DNA of 64,000 nucleotides from assembly GCA_018806985.1 (NCBI GenBank), contig JADANN010000466.1:434001-498000 (forward strand). Direction: 5' to 3'. Below are positions 11,384 through 23,379 of the stretch, piece by piece. The notes beneath the pieces are model-generated. The model worked only from the letters and a program-made list of their open reading frames with translations, was not told the origin of the DNA and made no database searches. The position numbers and the translations under genes are program-made. The DNA is from Angiostrongylus vasorum (Eukaryota; Nematoda; Chromadorea; Rhabditida; Metastrongylidae). Numbering within the stretch: the stretch's first letter is position 1; the number at the start of each line of letters is the position of its first letter.

Positions 11384-14300
11384 TCACAAAAATGCCTTGC
11401 CACGTAGGGCAGGATCTCCATGCTTTTCGCATTGACGCTGAATGACAGCATCTGAGAATGATTTACGATCGTATACGAGACCCAGTGCTGCACAAGTGTC
11501 AATGAATAGTCGAGTCCAGTTCAAGTTCAACGAGTATTCCGATGTACGGTAATCCTAAATGCATGTACATAAACACCTGTTCACACTATTTACACCTTCA
11601 CCACTAATAATTGTTTATAAACTACGCAACTCTCTCACATAAAGGATCTTGGTTAGTTGCGAAGCTAAACGATGCCCCGCAAGGCGGCGTGAAAAGGATT
11701 AAACGTAGACGAAAAATGTCGTTTCACTTGTAATGAGACGGAAGCGGGGCTACGGGTTTACGGGTTAACGGGATGGGCCCTCTATTTTTGCTTGGCCAGA
11801 TTGATTTATGACATTCTTATAAAGATTACTGTACTCAAATAAATGGATATGTTAGTGGTGCCAGATCAAATCCCATACGCGTTGATTTTACGAAAAGCCT
11901 GTAATCAGTGCATAAAAGATGATTGTGTATCGTTTGCAACACTATTCTAAATATCTTTCAAGAAGAGACCAGAGTACTTACAGCTTCTAGGGTAGACCCG
12001 GTAAGCCAGCTGTGAGTTTATCTTCACCAAAAATTGTAAAGATAAAAAACGCCTGCAATTGTGTAATACTCTTCTTCGTCCCCAACGAGCAAATAATAAA
12101 TTGACTATAATTTCCCTCGCTCAATAAAAACCAAAGAAAGCCTAGTCTTTCGTAGTTTTATAGCTTTTTTACCCTGAAAGGAATCAATAAAGAGACATGA
12201 AGATATGTTACCTGTGGGAAGGTGTGATGGAAATTATGACCTCCTTCGCCAATAGCAGACACGGTGGTCCAAACAGATTCCACGGATGTAATAGCCTTGT
12301 CATATGGCTTGAATCCAAACCTGAGTGAATGCATTATATTACTTAACATCCATAGGCGATCATCTATGTCGGGCTGTATTCATTTGATGTTGTCATATCC
12401 TTAAAATCGTCTCTTTTTAAAACCTAGCAAGCCTATAGCCTACGTACATAGAATCCCTCTAAGTCAATACAACGACTTTCTATCCATGCTAAGGACAAAT
12501 GAAAATTAGTTGACTGACAGCATAAAAAAAACGAACCTATGAGCAGCACTGTTAATCAACCAGGTAGCGTGCAATAGAAGACAATAGCGTAGTAGTCCAG
12601 CTGTGTAGAACGCAACGAACACTGACTCATCCCAGAATTTCACCGGAATCGCTGTCGGTAGTAGGAAACAGAAAATGATTACTAATGGCTTGTAGTACCT
12701 AGAGTAAATAGGTGTTGAGATTTTTATCACTTGTTCTTAGATTAGAATCTTATACGAACCTTCTCTGGAATGTACAAACGGGATCAGCAAAGAGATCGGA
12801 CAAATCTAGTTTCTTCCCGTAGTCCTTAATCTAAAAACGCCATCTTTCTCATAAATTTACTTGTTTGGTAGGATGATATCATTAATTCGAAACCATTACC
12901 CGTGGGTGTTTTCTCACTAGAAGCCATCCCATATGGGCGAAAAAGAACCCTCGAGTGGTGTTATGTGGATCGGCGTCGGTGTCTGTCCATTTATGATGAC
13001 AACGATGGTCACGAGCCCATTCGATAATGTCGTTCTGAAGATTAGTAAAATAATAAGGCATAAGAAAATAGAGCGTTCGACTTTTATCAGTCCTTTACGA
13101 TCGGTCACGGCGGTCATGTAATGTTTTAAAAGGAGAGAAGATTTTAAATCAAAATCTATTCCCACTTAAAAATGTAAATATGGGAATGTGGCACGGCTAA
13201 TAGAAGAAATAAGTTAAGGATATAGGATAAATCACTCGGCGTTGATCAGTACCTGAGAGAGGCGCCATGCATTCGACTTCATTAAGTATCGTAAGAGGCG
13301 ACTGAATGTATATCTGGCCTTTACAATGACTCGCGGTGGCCAACCGATGTATCGAGCCAGTGCTACTATCCTCCTAGACAAGTCTGGTACCAATTTGCCG
13401 AAGGGATGGAAGGCTTTGTGACCCTTGGGCGCGGGGATCGATTCCACGTGTGTGTCGAAGTGGCTCCTCCAACCACTGCCCTATTATTGGGTTAGCGCTC
13501 TTTAATAATACGCTGTTTTCCTAGTAAGCAAACAAGTGTCTTAACTGAAAGACTTACAAAGAACATGACGGTGAGTGTTGAAAAGAAACTGCTTAGCATA
13601 CGAATGGAAATCTGTGTAATATCTTTCATCTCCTGAGGTTACGGAAGTGTTTGGTTGAGTGGATTTCGTATCACTATTGATTGATTGATTGAACATTTGA
13701 CTCCTTCAAGTTCTACGAAACCACTGATACGTCGGTTACTGTGGATGAATAATAACAGCTTCGGGTTTGCTCATCAAGAAAACACCGAATTATTCACCAA
13801 TCTCAATTATTGAAAAAAAGTCGCTCCTGGGACTTTTATTACTATTTTCGATAAATTTTCCTCCTACTTACCTTTGCATTAGAATTGTTTTTAACTAACC
13901 TGAAGAGCTGAACTGTTCATGATCATCAACAGAATACGTAGTGGTAGTTTGGCTTTGTATGAACGATGCGACCAAAGACGATGTGCACCGGCGGTAATGC
14001 CGAGACCACCGAAGACATGCAAGAACACCACTGAAATTTTTCCATCAGTGAAATTCTATGCCATAATTATTTACTTAGGTGAGAGGGGACATTGGGGGTG
14101 ATGCCGATCATTACAAGCATGCCACTACCTTGATTCCGGTCCGGGCTCTCCAAGCCTGTAATCCTTCCGGGATTGGGAAATTGATACTAGCACTGTCTAG
14201 GACACAGTGACTTTCTGCAATCCAAGTGGGAACGCTCGAGCCCGGCTATCTCAGGAGAGTGTCTCCACCAGCATTCAACGACGAAAGGAGAATCCTTACA

Positions 14301-15620
14301 CAGCCACCGAACCCACATGCAAAAAAAAAAGTTGGAGCGTCTTTGTGGACGACGGAATCTAGAAACCAACCGAATGCAAGTGCTGCGAATCGCACAGTAA
14401 TGTCAAAGACGGGTTGCGGAAATAATAAAAAGAACTACTTCCTTAAGCAAAATTTTTCGTAACTATTGAATACAACTGCCACTTCGTTGCCTGATTTCTT
14501 TTAAAACCAAGCCGTGTTATAAAATAACGAAATTATTTTTCAATCTTTACTTTTTATTTTCTGCCTACTATAATTTTTACGGCGGGATATGTTGCGAATT
14601 ATAACTTCCATGATGCTGAGATATTTGCAAAACTCCGGACCGAAGGCGTCTGTGGTGGGAACGAACGCGCTATTACCCTTTCTGGGGAGTAACGCGTCCA
14701 CCACCACACCATGCGGGTCTTTCTTTTCCCTTGTTTCCTGAAATAAATTTTATTTTTCGTTTCTGCTCATTCTCTTTAGGACGACTTTCTTAAGACGATC
14801 ACTAACAAATTACTTTTTTCCTGCGATGTGTTTTTCCCTCTCACATAACTTTTTTACAACCATGCACTGAGAACAGTTTGGTGGTCGTTCTACTCAATTT
14901 TTTTCACGTTTCAAGTTCCTCCTTTTTTCTTAACGTGTTTCAAAACCATTTGTAGCAAATGGTTGGAGGTCGTTGCAATACAAACGGGATTGTTGGTCCC
15001 ACCCTGTCTCCAAGCGAACCAAGCTTTCCATCCTTCAGATGCAGGCAAGTTGTAGCCAGAATTTAGGAGGATAAAGTTGATACATTGATAGGCCTAATTT
15101 ACATTCAGCCGCTTTTGCGATGCTACGGTTAGAGTCGCATGAATGGTGCTTCCATGAGGAACTGATCAACAATAAACTCTATTCTTTTATTCTTTAACCT
15201 TTTTGTAAGTTTTCTCTACATTGTTTTTCAATTAATGGTCATATCAGGAAGGCCAAATTTGGAACAAATGACGCATTTTATTTTCCGACAAGGAAGATAA
15301 CAGCATAACACTCTAACGACGATAAAGTATAAGTTAATAAAGAGATCTTTATGAAAAGAATTCGTTGATTTGTTGTTTTCAAGGCGCTGAAGAACTGGAA
15401 AGACCCAGTCCAACGGAAGTTTTCAAACAGTGATGAAATTAAAGGATGCTCATCTTTCTTAATTGGAATGGTCAGGAATTAAGCCTAACCATATCCATTA
15501 CGTTGCTGGCGCCTTAGTAGTGTACACCGTCTCCTTTGCATATATATATATATATATGCATAATATAAATATATAAATTTATATATATATATATATTATA
15601 TATTTATATATATATATATC

Positions 15621-15653
<33 letters not shown>

Positions 15654-16584
15654 ATTTAACTTATTATTTACTGCCTACTCTTTTTTTTTACGGTAGGGTA
15701 TATTGCGAAATATAACTCTAATGATGCTGAGATATTTGCAAAACTCCGGACCGCAGGTGTATGCGGTGGGGAACGAACGCGATATTGTCCTTTCCGGGAA
15801 GTAACGCCTTCACCACCACACCATGCAGGTCCTTCGTTTCGCCTGTCTCTCAGCTAGTTCTACCGATCTTTTGCCGTCAGCAATCACCCGTCAACGGCAC
15901 TGATCTAGGGAGCACAAATCAGCAACGAACCTAGTTAAGCTGAAGCTGAAGTCGAAATCACAATCTCAACCTTTTTTATTTAATACCTATTATAATTTTT
16001 TAACGGCAAGTATCATATGAAATACAACTAAGATGATGCTGAGATCTAAGAGAATAAGATGAGTAAATGAACGCGTTATTACTTTTTCCAGGCACAAACG
16101 TGGTCACTACGACACCATGCGGGTCCATCGTTCCGCCTATCTCTCAGCTAGTTCTGTCGATCAGTGCTGCCAGCAGTCACCCGTCAACGGGACTGATCTG
16201 GGGAGCCCACATCGCCATCGAACCCAGTTAAGCTCAGGCTGTAGTTGAATTCACAATATTTCCTTCTTATTTTCTGCCTTCTATAATTTTTATGGCAGGG
16301 TATTAAGCGAAATACAACCACAATATTGTTGAGATATAGCTTCTGCTCAAGTGGGTTCGATGCCGATGTGGGCTCCCCAGATCAACCCCGCCGACGGGCG
16401 ACTGCTGATGGCACCGATCGATAGAAAACTAGCTGAGAGATTGGCGAAACCAAGGACCGACATGGCGTGGTGGTGAACGCGTTAGCCGCTGAGAACCGTA
16501 AAACGTCGCTCGTTCCCCACCGCAGACAGCTGCGGTTCGGAGTTTTGCAAATATCTCAGCATCGTTGTGGTTGTATACAAATAA

Positions 16585-16636
<52 letters not shown>

Positions 16637-19141
16637 TTACATATCACTTGACACTTGAATGGCCAGTCCTCACTGGTTGTGCGGGCCCCAGCATAATCTC
16701 CATTTTTCAGAGATTTGCTGGTTAAGCAATTGTGGTTCCCCGGAATCCCAAGGTCACGCTGGCCAAAGTCTGCCCAAGGTCGTCACCACGACAGGCAGTA
16801 GCAGCCCTTATGGATCAGAGGGAGATTTGCCACCATGCGACTTTGATACCAGGACGGTGGTGGATCCTGGTATTGGTTTACTCTTAGCTAGGCTTCCTGA
16901 TGGAAACGCCAGACTCCTTCTCACCTTGGGAGACCGTGCCAGGGGATGAATCCCCCGCTGTACATCGCAGTCGGACACCCAGGAACACCTCCCAGCCACG
17001 ATGAGGCGCTAAACCGTTGGGAGGTACATGTATATGAGCGTGCGAAATTTTGCAAATATGACAACTTTTTAAAGTGATAGCTAATTCACTTTTTCAAGGG
17101 ATATTCGGAATAAGAGTGTTAATATACGCAACTCCTTCACTAGGGAACATTTAGCACAGTGGTTAGAAATGCCTTCTAATACACATGTGGTCACGGGTTT
17201 GACTCAACGCTCTGCGTTCAATAAGCCTTCCATCCCTGCGCGATAGGCACATTGATACCAGAGTTGTATGGAAAGATAGTAGCACTGACCTGATACATCG
17301 ACGTGTCATCGCGAGTCATTGTCAAGGAATACGTAAGGGCCAACGTTTTTATCGCTTTAACACCCTCACATTGTCCCCATGAGCTTCTGCGGCATTTTCT
17401 TATTTATTTTCACCGTTTTCGCTGCTCAAATAAGATAACAACACTCCTGATGCAATCATGCCAATGAAATATTTTCTGGGTGATTGTTTCGAACGTATGA
17501 CTTTTGATACTGATAAGAAAACACATTGTAGCTCATCCAGTTGAGGAGTCTTTGAAATGATCTTTAGAACGGCTTCACTACGCTACCACACAGTGTCATA
17601 AGTGACCCAAAAATATCTTTCATTAAAAGTCAGCGTGCGTTTGCATTTCAAATTCTGTGAGAAGAATACAATTCCGTGCACACACATACGACTAGATTTA
17701 GGGTTTGTGGAGCACTCTGTTAAGAAGTGTCCAACAAGAAATGTAGTCCCTAGCCCCATCTTGCGCCTCGGGCCAAACAAATCTTCAATCACTCCTGGAT
17801 CGACAAATTAGTGGCAGAGTTGTCTTTGAAAGGATAAAACCATGACTTGAAACATCAAATGACCCCAAAATACCACATATGACTCAAATATGCATATAGT
17901 CGTCTCTTGAAATCGCATATATGGCGCATTCTAAAGAGATTGGTCAACGTTGAACTTTCGTTTCACGTTTTATATTTAGTTATCTTTTAGTCATAACGGA
18001 AATTTGTTTAACTCATGTAGCTATATAGAAGTGAAAAACTCACTCCATGCCACCGTCTGCCATTTCGCTTCGAAAATCACCTGATAGAGGCCGATGAGAC
18101 TACCGACGTGCAATGCAGCAAATAGCGCCACATTTCGATAAACCACTTTTGTTTTGTAGTTGTACTGAAATTAGGGAAGAACGTCTAAAGCACTCTTTCA
18201 TCGCAATGTTGCACAACTTAACCGTTGTGAAGGGAGGTGTTCGCAGAAATGGGGTTCTCACCAGAAGTTCTAACCATATCTAGTAAAGTCAAATAAGTTG
18301 GGAAACATGGCGACTGCTCAGGGATGGTCTCATCAACTACTTTTTGTCTGAAGCTAAGCTTGAAGCAAACATATGCCAGCAACATTGTCCCTCTCAGATT
18401 CATATCAAATTCTGGCCTATTCTTTCTCGTTTTGAGAAGAAAACAGGAAGAATTAGTATGCTTACTAATCCCAGCCAACGACCTCGCTCGGTTCCGGAAA
18501 CAATAAAACCCCACTTATGTATCGTTTTTTTCACCTGCCAAATGATTTTATCCTAAGTATTTAGTGATATGGACTGCTCTCAGACATTCTGAAAAAGACC
18601 TTAGCGTGAAACCCGCGGCATCCTTGCGATTCCTAAAACGTTCAGCGCTTACCCGTGGTAACGACGAAGGAGTGGACTTCTATCATGGGAATTCTTCCAA
18701 CAAAGCCACTTGACCAGCCAAAAGGACCCCAGTCAGTGTAGAAACCCGCACAGTTATTCAAAAAAGCAGACCATCCTAGTACCGAGAGACGAAGAGTTTT
18801 TTCAAAAGATTGTGAAAAAAAATTCCTTCCTTAGGATATTAATCGCGACATTGCATAAGAGATTCAATAGACGAAAGAGGTCTTCTTTAATAGTAAAATG
18901 AATTTTTTATGACGATCTGTGAAACGTTCTGGACCCATTTTAACCTTTATTTTCACCGACCTATATTCGTTCGAAATGAATGGAAGTGTTAGTAAAGAAC
19001 GAAACTGGTAATTATTCAAAACACCTTTTTGCTTTCCTCTTGAAGTTTCTCGACTTCGTCAAGTTCAGCGGCAAGGAATTGTTCAGAGATGATCTCATCA
19101 ACTACTGGTTTCTTCGTCTTGATCCTCGTTGAGATCGTCAT
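11384..19141 (-). CDS. fat-6: Delta-9 fatty acyl-CoA desaturase (FAT-5/6/7 family), 8 exons
   Basis: Spliced from exons 19141-19025, 18164-18044, 14030-13900, 13034-12900, 12830-12760, 12698-12537, 12320-12212 and 11554-11384. All junctions are GT..AG and phases close to 338 aa plus stop, the usual length of nematode stearoyl-CoA desaturases. The family is an ER membrane di-iron enzyme that puts a cis double bond at C9 of stearoyl- or palmitoyl-CoA. Three histidine boxes are visible: HRLWSH (about residues 96-101), HRCHH (133-137) and HNFHH (274-278). The motif WTDTDADPHN follows box 2, as in this family. Exon 1 encodes a charged cytosolic N-terminus. Intron 2 (14031-18043) is 4 kb and packed with SINEs, family C and D repeats and an (AT)n tract. 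The choice between fat-5, fat-6 and fat-7 cannot be made here, so the symbol marks the family. No frameshift or lost metal ligand was seen. Confidence 0.93.
13229..13492 (-). mobile_element. SINE-A in desaturase intron 3
   Basis: Antisense copy relative to window, sense relative to the desaturase gene. The body and A-box region are recognisable, but the head is damaged near 13480. Confidence 0.75.
14085..14420 (+). mobile_element. SINE-B, diverged copy in desaturase intron 2
   Basis: The head is damaged, but GGGATTGGGAAATTGATAC, CAATCCAAGTGGGAACGC and CCACATGCAAAAAAAAAA align with the type copy. Confidence 0.6.
14540..14742 (-). repeat. Family C, single antisense arm
   Basis: TTTTATTTTCTGCCTACTATAATTTTTACGGCGGG through the CACCACACCATGCGGGTC end of the tRNA-like part. 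In desaturase intron 2. Confidence 0.7.
14977..15192 (+). repeat. Decayed SINE-A
   Basis: Recognisable by GGTTGGAGGTCGTTGCAATAC, AAGCTTTCCATCCTTC and GAACTGATCAAC, but heavily mutated and indel-rich. In desaturase intron 2. Confidence 0.5.
15538..15655. repeat. (AT)n microsatellite in desaturase intron 2
   Basis: Uninterrupted and interrupted TA repeats with ATAA variants. Confidence 0.9.
15655..16580. repeat. Family C tandem array of about three antisense monomers ending in a sense arm
   Basis: The landmark 'ACGGCAGGGTAT'-type sequence recurs near 15694, 16002 and 16294, a period of about 300 bp. A sense arm (about 16330-16575) follows, ending GTTTTGCAAATATCTCAGC. It is bordered by (AT)n tracts on both sides. 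Confidence 0.65.
16588..16634. repeat. (AT)n microsatellite in desaturase intron 2
   Basis: About 23 perfect AT units between a family C arm and a family D copy. Confidence 0.9.
16645..17028 (+). repeat. Family D interspersed repeat, near-complete copy
   Basis: It starts ACACTTGAATGGCCAGTCC and ends GCGCTAAACCGTTGGGAGG, about 385 bp. The 5' end can form a GGCCxxTC/TGCGGGCC hairpin. Internal landmarks are GAGATTTGCTGGTTAAGC, GATCAGAGGGAGATTTGCC and ACACCTCCCAGCCACGATG. It encodes no recognisable protein, and no tRNA boxes were seen. In desaturase intron 2. Confidence 0.75.
17145..17345 (+). repeat. Decayed SINE-A
   Basis: TTTAGCACAGTGGTTAGAAATGCC and TAAGCCTTCCATCCCTGCGC identify it. The 3' third is missing. 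In desaturase intron 2. Confidence 0.55.
17795..17960 (+). repeat. Strongly decayed SINE-A 3' part
   Basis: Only scattered matches remain: GTGGCAGAGTTGTCTTTGAAAGGATA and ATGGCGCATTCTAAAGAGATTGGTC. Confidence 0.35.
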
Positions 19142-19155
19142 CCTACATGAAGAAG
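19142..19155 (-). promoter_or_regulatory. Splice acceptor directly upstream of the desaturase ATG (probable trans-splice site)
   Basis: On the minus strand the sequence reads TGTAG then G then ATG, with AG at 19144-19143 and the start codon at 19141. An acceptor one base before the initiator ATG is typical of spliced-leader trans-splicing in nematodes. A 5'-UTR cis-intron is the alternative, since no donor was searched for exhaustively upstream. Confidence 0.5.
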
Positions 19156-20129
19156 TTCAATTCAATCAAAGTCAGGAATTCAAGTTCATTTTAACACGAA
19201 GCTTCAAGGAAGAGGCTGCCAACAATAACGATACAACACTTGGTGATGGAAAAGATAAGAGGTAATGAGCACTGTTTCTTTGAAAAAAATGCTTTTACTC
19301 GAAGGAAAAAACATGTCTAGTTTGCAAAAAATGGGAAAACTCTAGTTAATCTTGCCAATTCAGGATGTTCAACATAGCATGTTCAAAAGAAAGATGAAGA
19401 AATTTCCAACGAAGAAACTCGTCAGCGTTAATGAATGAAAATATTCGCCTTTTCAATAAAAACCTATATTCGCTAGTATTGTACTTATATTCGTTTTTTC
19501 TGTTCGGAAACATCTGATGTGGTCCGCAGAAGCAATGCCCGCCACGCCGGCGGTGTTGACAGACGAATGTCGTTGTGAGAATGTTAGTGGTTCCATGCAT
19601 GGACGTGCCGGTGGTCGTACTTCGCCGCCTCACACGTCCATCACAACAAAAGTACAAAAATAAAAGAATAGTTCAAAGATTACAGCTATTTCAGTGAGCT
19701 GATACTCTTTCGATACGAAGTGCAAAAAAACCAATGGGCTGATTGCTAACAGTGACAGTGCTCAAGCTACAAACGAACTATAAGGGCGGTGCATTTTTTA
19801 AGTGCTTTCATGAGACGTTTATCAGATAAAGGCATACGAAAACACGAATATTCTGTTGACGAATGAATACTGGAGCTATAAAACCAGTCCAAATTTCTGC
19901 AATGAAGTTGAAGATGATCGTTTGGCGTTAGTGCCACTGTTGACTGTCGATCTTGGCAATTGGTCTCATCTACCTACTGTGGATGATTATCAAACAGTTC
20001 TGCCGAGGACTTTACAACATCTGTACGACTCATAATCCAGTTAACCACCGAATGAATGAAAGAACACGGCTATGGTTTCTTTTCGTTCTTGTCATGTACT
20101 GAGTGGGTTTAGAAATACAGCAAGACCGT
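19156..20129. other. Upstream region of the desaturase gene
   Basis: Probably contains the desaturase promoter. A 103-codon minus-strand ORF (19657-19346) is Cys/His-rich at its start (FCCDG, CQHRRRGGHCFCG). A short plus-strand open segment (about 19905-20032) reads LTVDLGNWSHLPTVDDYQ. Neither could be assigned and both may be chance or relics. Confidence 0.3.
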
Positions 20130-20275
20130 TCCCCTTTGGTATGAGCTATGAAACGTTAGCCGAATAAACATCTTTATCAACTTTGTGTAAGTTCAACAAT
20201 TTAAACAGATGTCGACTATTTTACTATCGAGGTTAAATAGCAGTCGGTTTTAAAATTTGTGGCATGATGACTCTG
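20130..20275 (+). mobile_element. Retrozyme-like fragment (motif 3' half and tail)
   Basis: GAAACGTTAGCCGAATAAAC (20150-20169) is followed by the family tail: TTTATCAAC, TGTGTAAG, TCAACAAT and ATCGAGGTTAAAT with GTCGGTTTT. The CUGANGA half and stem II are missing, replaced by unrelated sequence. Confidence 0.6.
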
Positions 20276-20514
20276 ATTCTTTGTTTCCAGTGTTTCTGTA
20301 ATAGGTTAGCCACTAGTAGCTCTTCCAACTCTTTTGTACCGAGATATGATGGGTGACAAGACTGCTTGTTCGAGAGAATACATATTTGTTGAATACCACC
20401 TTCATCATATGTACTTCAAATTCTCATGACTGAACACTTTTGGCAGAAAAGATGGCATTCAGAATATAATGCGTTCATCCAGAAGAGCACCAGCGAACAT
20501 GGATAGAACGCTTA

Positions 20515-20645
20515 TTGACTCCTCGTGCATTCGACTCTAATCGTAGCGTCGTAGATGTGACGGATTGCATATTTGACTTATATAATAATTTGCTGCAGCA
20601 CTGTATCAAATCGGTTTTTTCCCTCCCGGACAAGTTTGGTGACAT
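20515..20645 (-). repeat. Strongly decayed SINE-A piece
   Basis: TGCATTCGACTCTAATCGTAG and CGGACAAGTTTGGTG match the body in antisense orientation. Confidence 0.35.
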
Positions 20646-21094
20646 TTGGTCGACTTCGAAAGCATGGAGAAGTTACTTTTCCTTGCAAACATAACCAAAT
20701 GTGTATTTCAACACACCTCTAGCTACAGTACTGCACATATGAATATGACTAAATTGATACAAGAGTTATGCGTTAGTTCTATTGAGTTAAAACAGAAAAC
20801 CCACCCTCTTAAATCATTTCCATCTCATGAAAAGCACACTGATCTTTTTAGTGCGTTCTTAACCCATATTTAACATCCAATGACGAGCTAGGCACTGTTT
20901 CGATCTCACAAACCCAGGCCTTACATCTCCAAAGAGGCGGCAATTTGGTTATAGATTTTTCCGGCGAAATAAAGAGATTGACTTGATAGGTCAACAGACT
21001 CCCTCAAATCAATGTAAAGGCATAAGGTTTTCAATTACTTATTTATACGTTCTTATGAACTGATCTTGTTGAGGTGGTGAGAGTTAGATATAAG

Positions 21095-21205
21095 TTATAG
21101 TCGTTGTTGTCGTCGTTGTTGTTGCTATTGTTGTTGTTGTTGCTGCCGAAGCGTCAGCCATCGACCAAGAACAGCTACAGCAACGACAACAACGACAACT
21201 TATAC
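21095..21205. repeat. (GTT)/(CAA) inverted repeat around a GCCGAAGCGTCAGCC core
   Basis: GTTGTTGTCGTCGTTG-rich sequence (21095-21143) is mirrored by CAACGACAACAACGACAAC (21180-21199). Between them is the 3' half of the second-family hammerhead-like motif with GAAA mutated to GAAG. The two arms can pair into a hairpin. Confidence 0.5.
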
Positions 21206-21300
21206 CAACCTCTCATCAGCTCAACAAAATCACTTAAAAAGAACATATAAATAAATATATCGATTATTTATGTCGAGGTTTATAGAAATTCGGTCTTCTT
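21205..21300 (+). repeat. Retrozyme-like tail fragment
   Basis: ACCAACCTCTCATCAGCTCAAC and a later GTCGAGGTTTATAG...TTCGGTCTT match the post-motif tail of the family. It follows a (GTT)/(CAA) inverted repeat that contains GCCGAAGCGTCAGCC. Confidence 0.4.
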
Positions 21301-21439
21301 ACTTATGTCTTCACTCATCCCTACAATGTTACGAATGAAGGGGGAATGCATACCACATTCTTAAAGCATTGATAAACGTCGAAAGCTTCATTGTTCCATC
21401 ATTTTAAGCTTAACGAGCATCGCAGTTGCTAGCGGGCAA

Positions 21440-21560
21440 TAATCCTTTGAGTCAGTTCTCAGCACCGAATAACCACTAGCTTTAAGCAGAATGCTCGACT
21501 TCGTGAGAAGACGCTACGCCGGACTTTTCGTAGTTGACACAGGACAACACCTTTCGAAAT
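21440..21560 (+). repeat. Low-copy repeat E, copy 1
   Basis: GAGTCAGTTCTCAGCACCGAATAA and AGCAGAATGCTCGACTTC match 46685-46790 in order and spacing. Confidence 0.4.
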
Positions 21561-21689
21561 TGGGATTAAACCTTTATATACATAAATACAACACCAATAC
21601 AACAGGAATAACGGCGGAAAAATACTGGCATAAGAATAATGCAATGAAGTGAAATGTAAGACTCGATAGAGACTGCCCAATCCTAGTGC

Positions 21690-23189
21690 TCGTGCGTGGC
21701 TACCTCCAAGCGAGCGTCGTTGGTCGTAGGGTCAAGGCTCGGGTCGCGGCGTCTGTTCCCCAAGCAATGAGACGTACTTAATAGCATGCCTGGTGGTGTG
21801 ACTGATGGTTACGAGATGCTGTATCTAGTGGAGTTGTGGCAAAAGCCTTCTCTACCGACTTATTGAATGTGTTTGTTAGGTAGATAGAGAATTCACTATT
21901 TGATAGAGGAATTTTTTATACGAAGTTGGTTAGGATGGGATCGAAATATTCACGTACTACGACATTTGCCAGGCAACTTGAGAAGCAGTGGATATGATGC
22001 ATACTACAGAAACATACAGTAATGGAAAGAAATGGTAACTATTCCGGGGATAGTTGCTATAACGAGTGTTTCCGTTCCGCAAATAAACTTGGAATAATGG
22101 TGAAATGTGAAAAATTGGAAGACTGTCTTTAATTTTAAAAGTAATCTTCATTTTTTGTGGCGATCGTCTTTTTAAAGATGCTGGTGAATTGTGATAGAAA
22201 GCGAAATTTTGGCTCCCGTTGTAAAAGTGTAGCATACACGTCGTGACCTTCATCTCTCACAGAAATTGATGTTATAGAAAGCTTGTTGTTTTCCCAGTGA
22301 TTAATAGCTGTGGCAAAAACTTATCACCATAGCGTTTTGATAACAAACATACATTTATATTTGCGGCTTTATGCAACTAGCACTGCCCTCCCTGCGCCAC
22401 ATTCCGTGCATTACGGGACCTAAACGAAAATGTCTGGAATATGACGTTACGCAAAACTAATAGCGTCGCTGACAACATATTCCCGCCTTAAGATCACTGC
22501 CATAAAAAGAAGAAGCATAAAACAAAGTCCCTATCGCTAGCGGTAGATGAGGCCCACACAGTTACAGAAGAAAGTTTGCTTTACCACCTTAAGAGCATGA
22601 ATAATCTTCTAAGGATATTTTTTTAACTGTAGATTTGTTTGTAATAAAAAGGCTAAAGAATGGGAGATGGAATTTGAATTGTTAAGTTCTTACGCAAATG
22701 CGGAAAGCCAATGATACAATGAAATATCATGATGTCTCAGACAATCAACCGCTTTGGTGCTCAAAATACGAGTTTTCAAAAAGAAAAAAGAAATAGAGGA
22801 AAAAGTGCCTTTGGTGGGTTCAAAAAGAGAAAGATTTCCTCTTAGTAAAGTAGAAAACTTGAACCAAATTGGCCAACATCTCTAAATTCTGTCACCTCTT
22901 TTTAACTGATAAAGTCTACTATTCTCTATTAGTCTATAAGTCGGGATATGTCGGTTTTAGCTCTAAGGCGGTCCTTATTTTTCCACCACATGCACTGAAT
23001 GGTCTACTCAGTCGAATTTGTTTAACATCTTTTTAGCAGCGTAAGCTCTTGTCTTGCTACAGTTGGAGATTATTCTGAATTTAAAGAGGAGTTAATGTTC
23101 TCCACGAAACCAGCTTTCGCTTAAACTCGACATGCGCGATGAATATCCTTTTTTAGAATGTTCAGCTTACAACGAGTTCTTAGGAAACT
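21690..23189. other. Intergenic, nothing recognised
   Basis: AT-rich sequence with only short ORFs; no similarity to the repeat families described here was found. Confidence 0.4.
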
Positions 23190-23245
23190 CTTTATTCGGC
23201 CACCATTTCGACGTCTTCGCCTTCCTGGGAACCGCGATGACAAAA
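23190..23245 (-). ncRNA. Decayed hammerhead-like motif
   Basis: On the minus strand stem II is GGCGAAGACGTC and GAAA is kept, followed by TGGTGGCCGAATAAA. The CUGANGA box has become CCCAGGA, so it cannot act. Confidence 0.4.
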
Positions 23246-23379
23246 AGAATCGCATCATTGTAGTAATATTTCGCAGAGAATTTTAAAGATCTTTCTTAAA
23301 AGTTTTAAAATTGTTTCTCTGAAATTGTATTACCATAACTAAAACAAGCATGCTAAAAGACTTGAATTCATTTGAATTA

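Noticed and set aside
16390..16470. Hammerhead-like reading of family C (CTGAGAGA ... GGCGAAAC)
   Set aside because: CUGAGAGA does not fit CUGANGA, and no stem II pairs between the two boxes.
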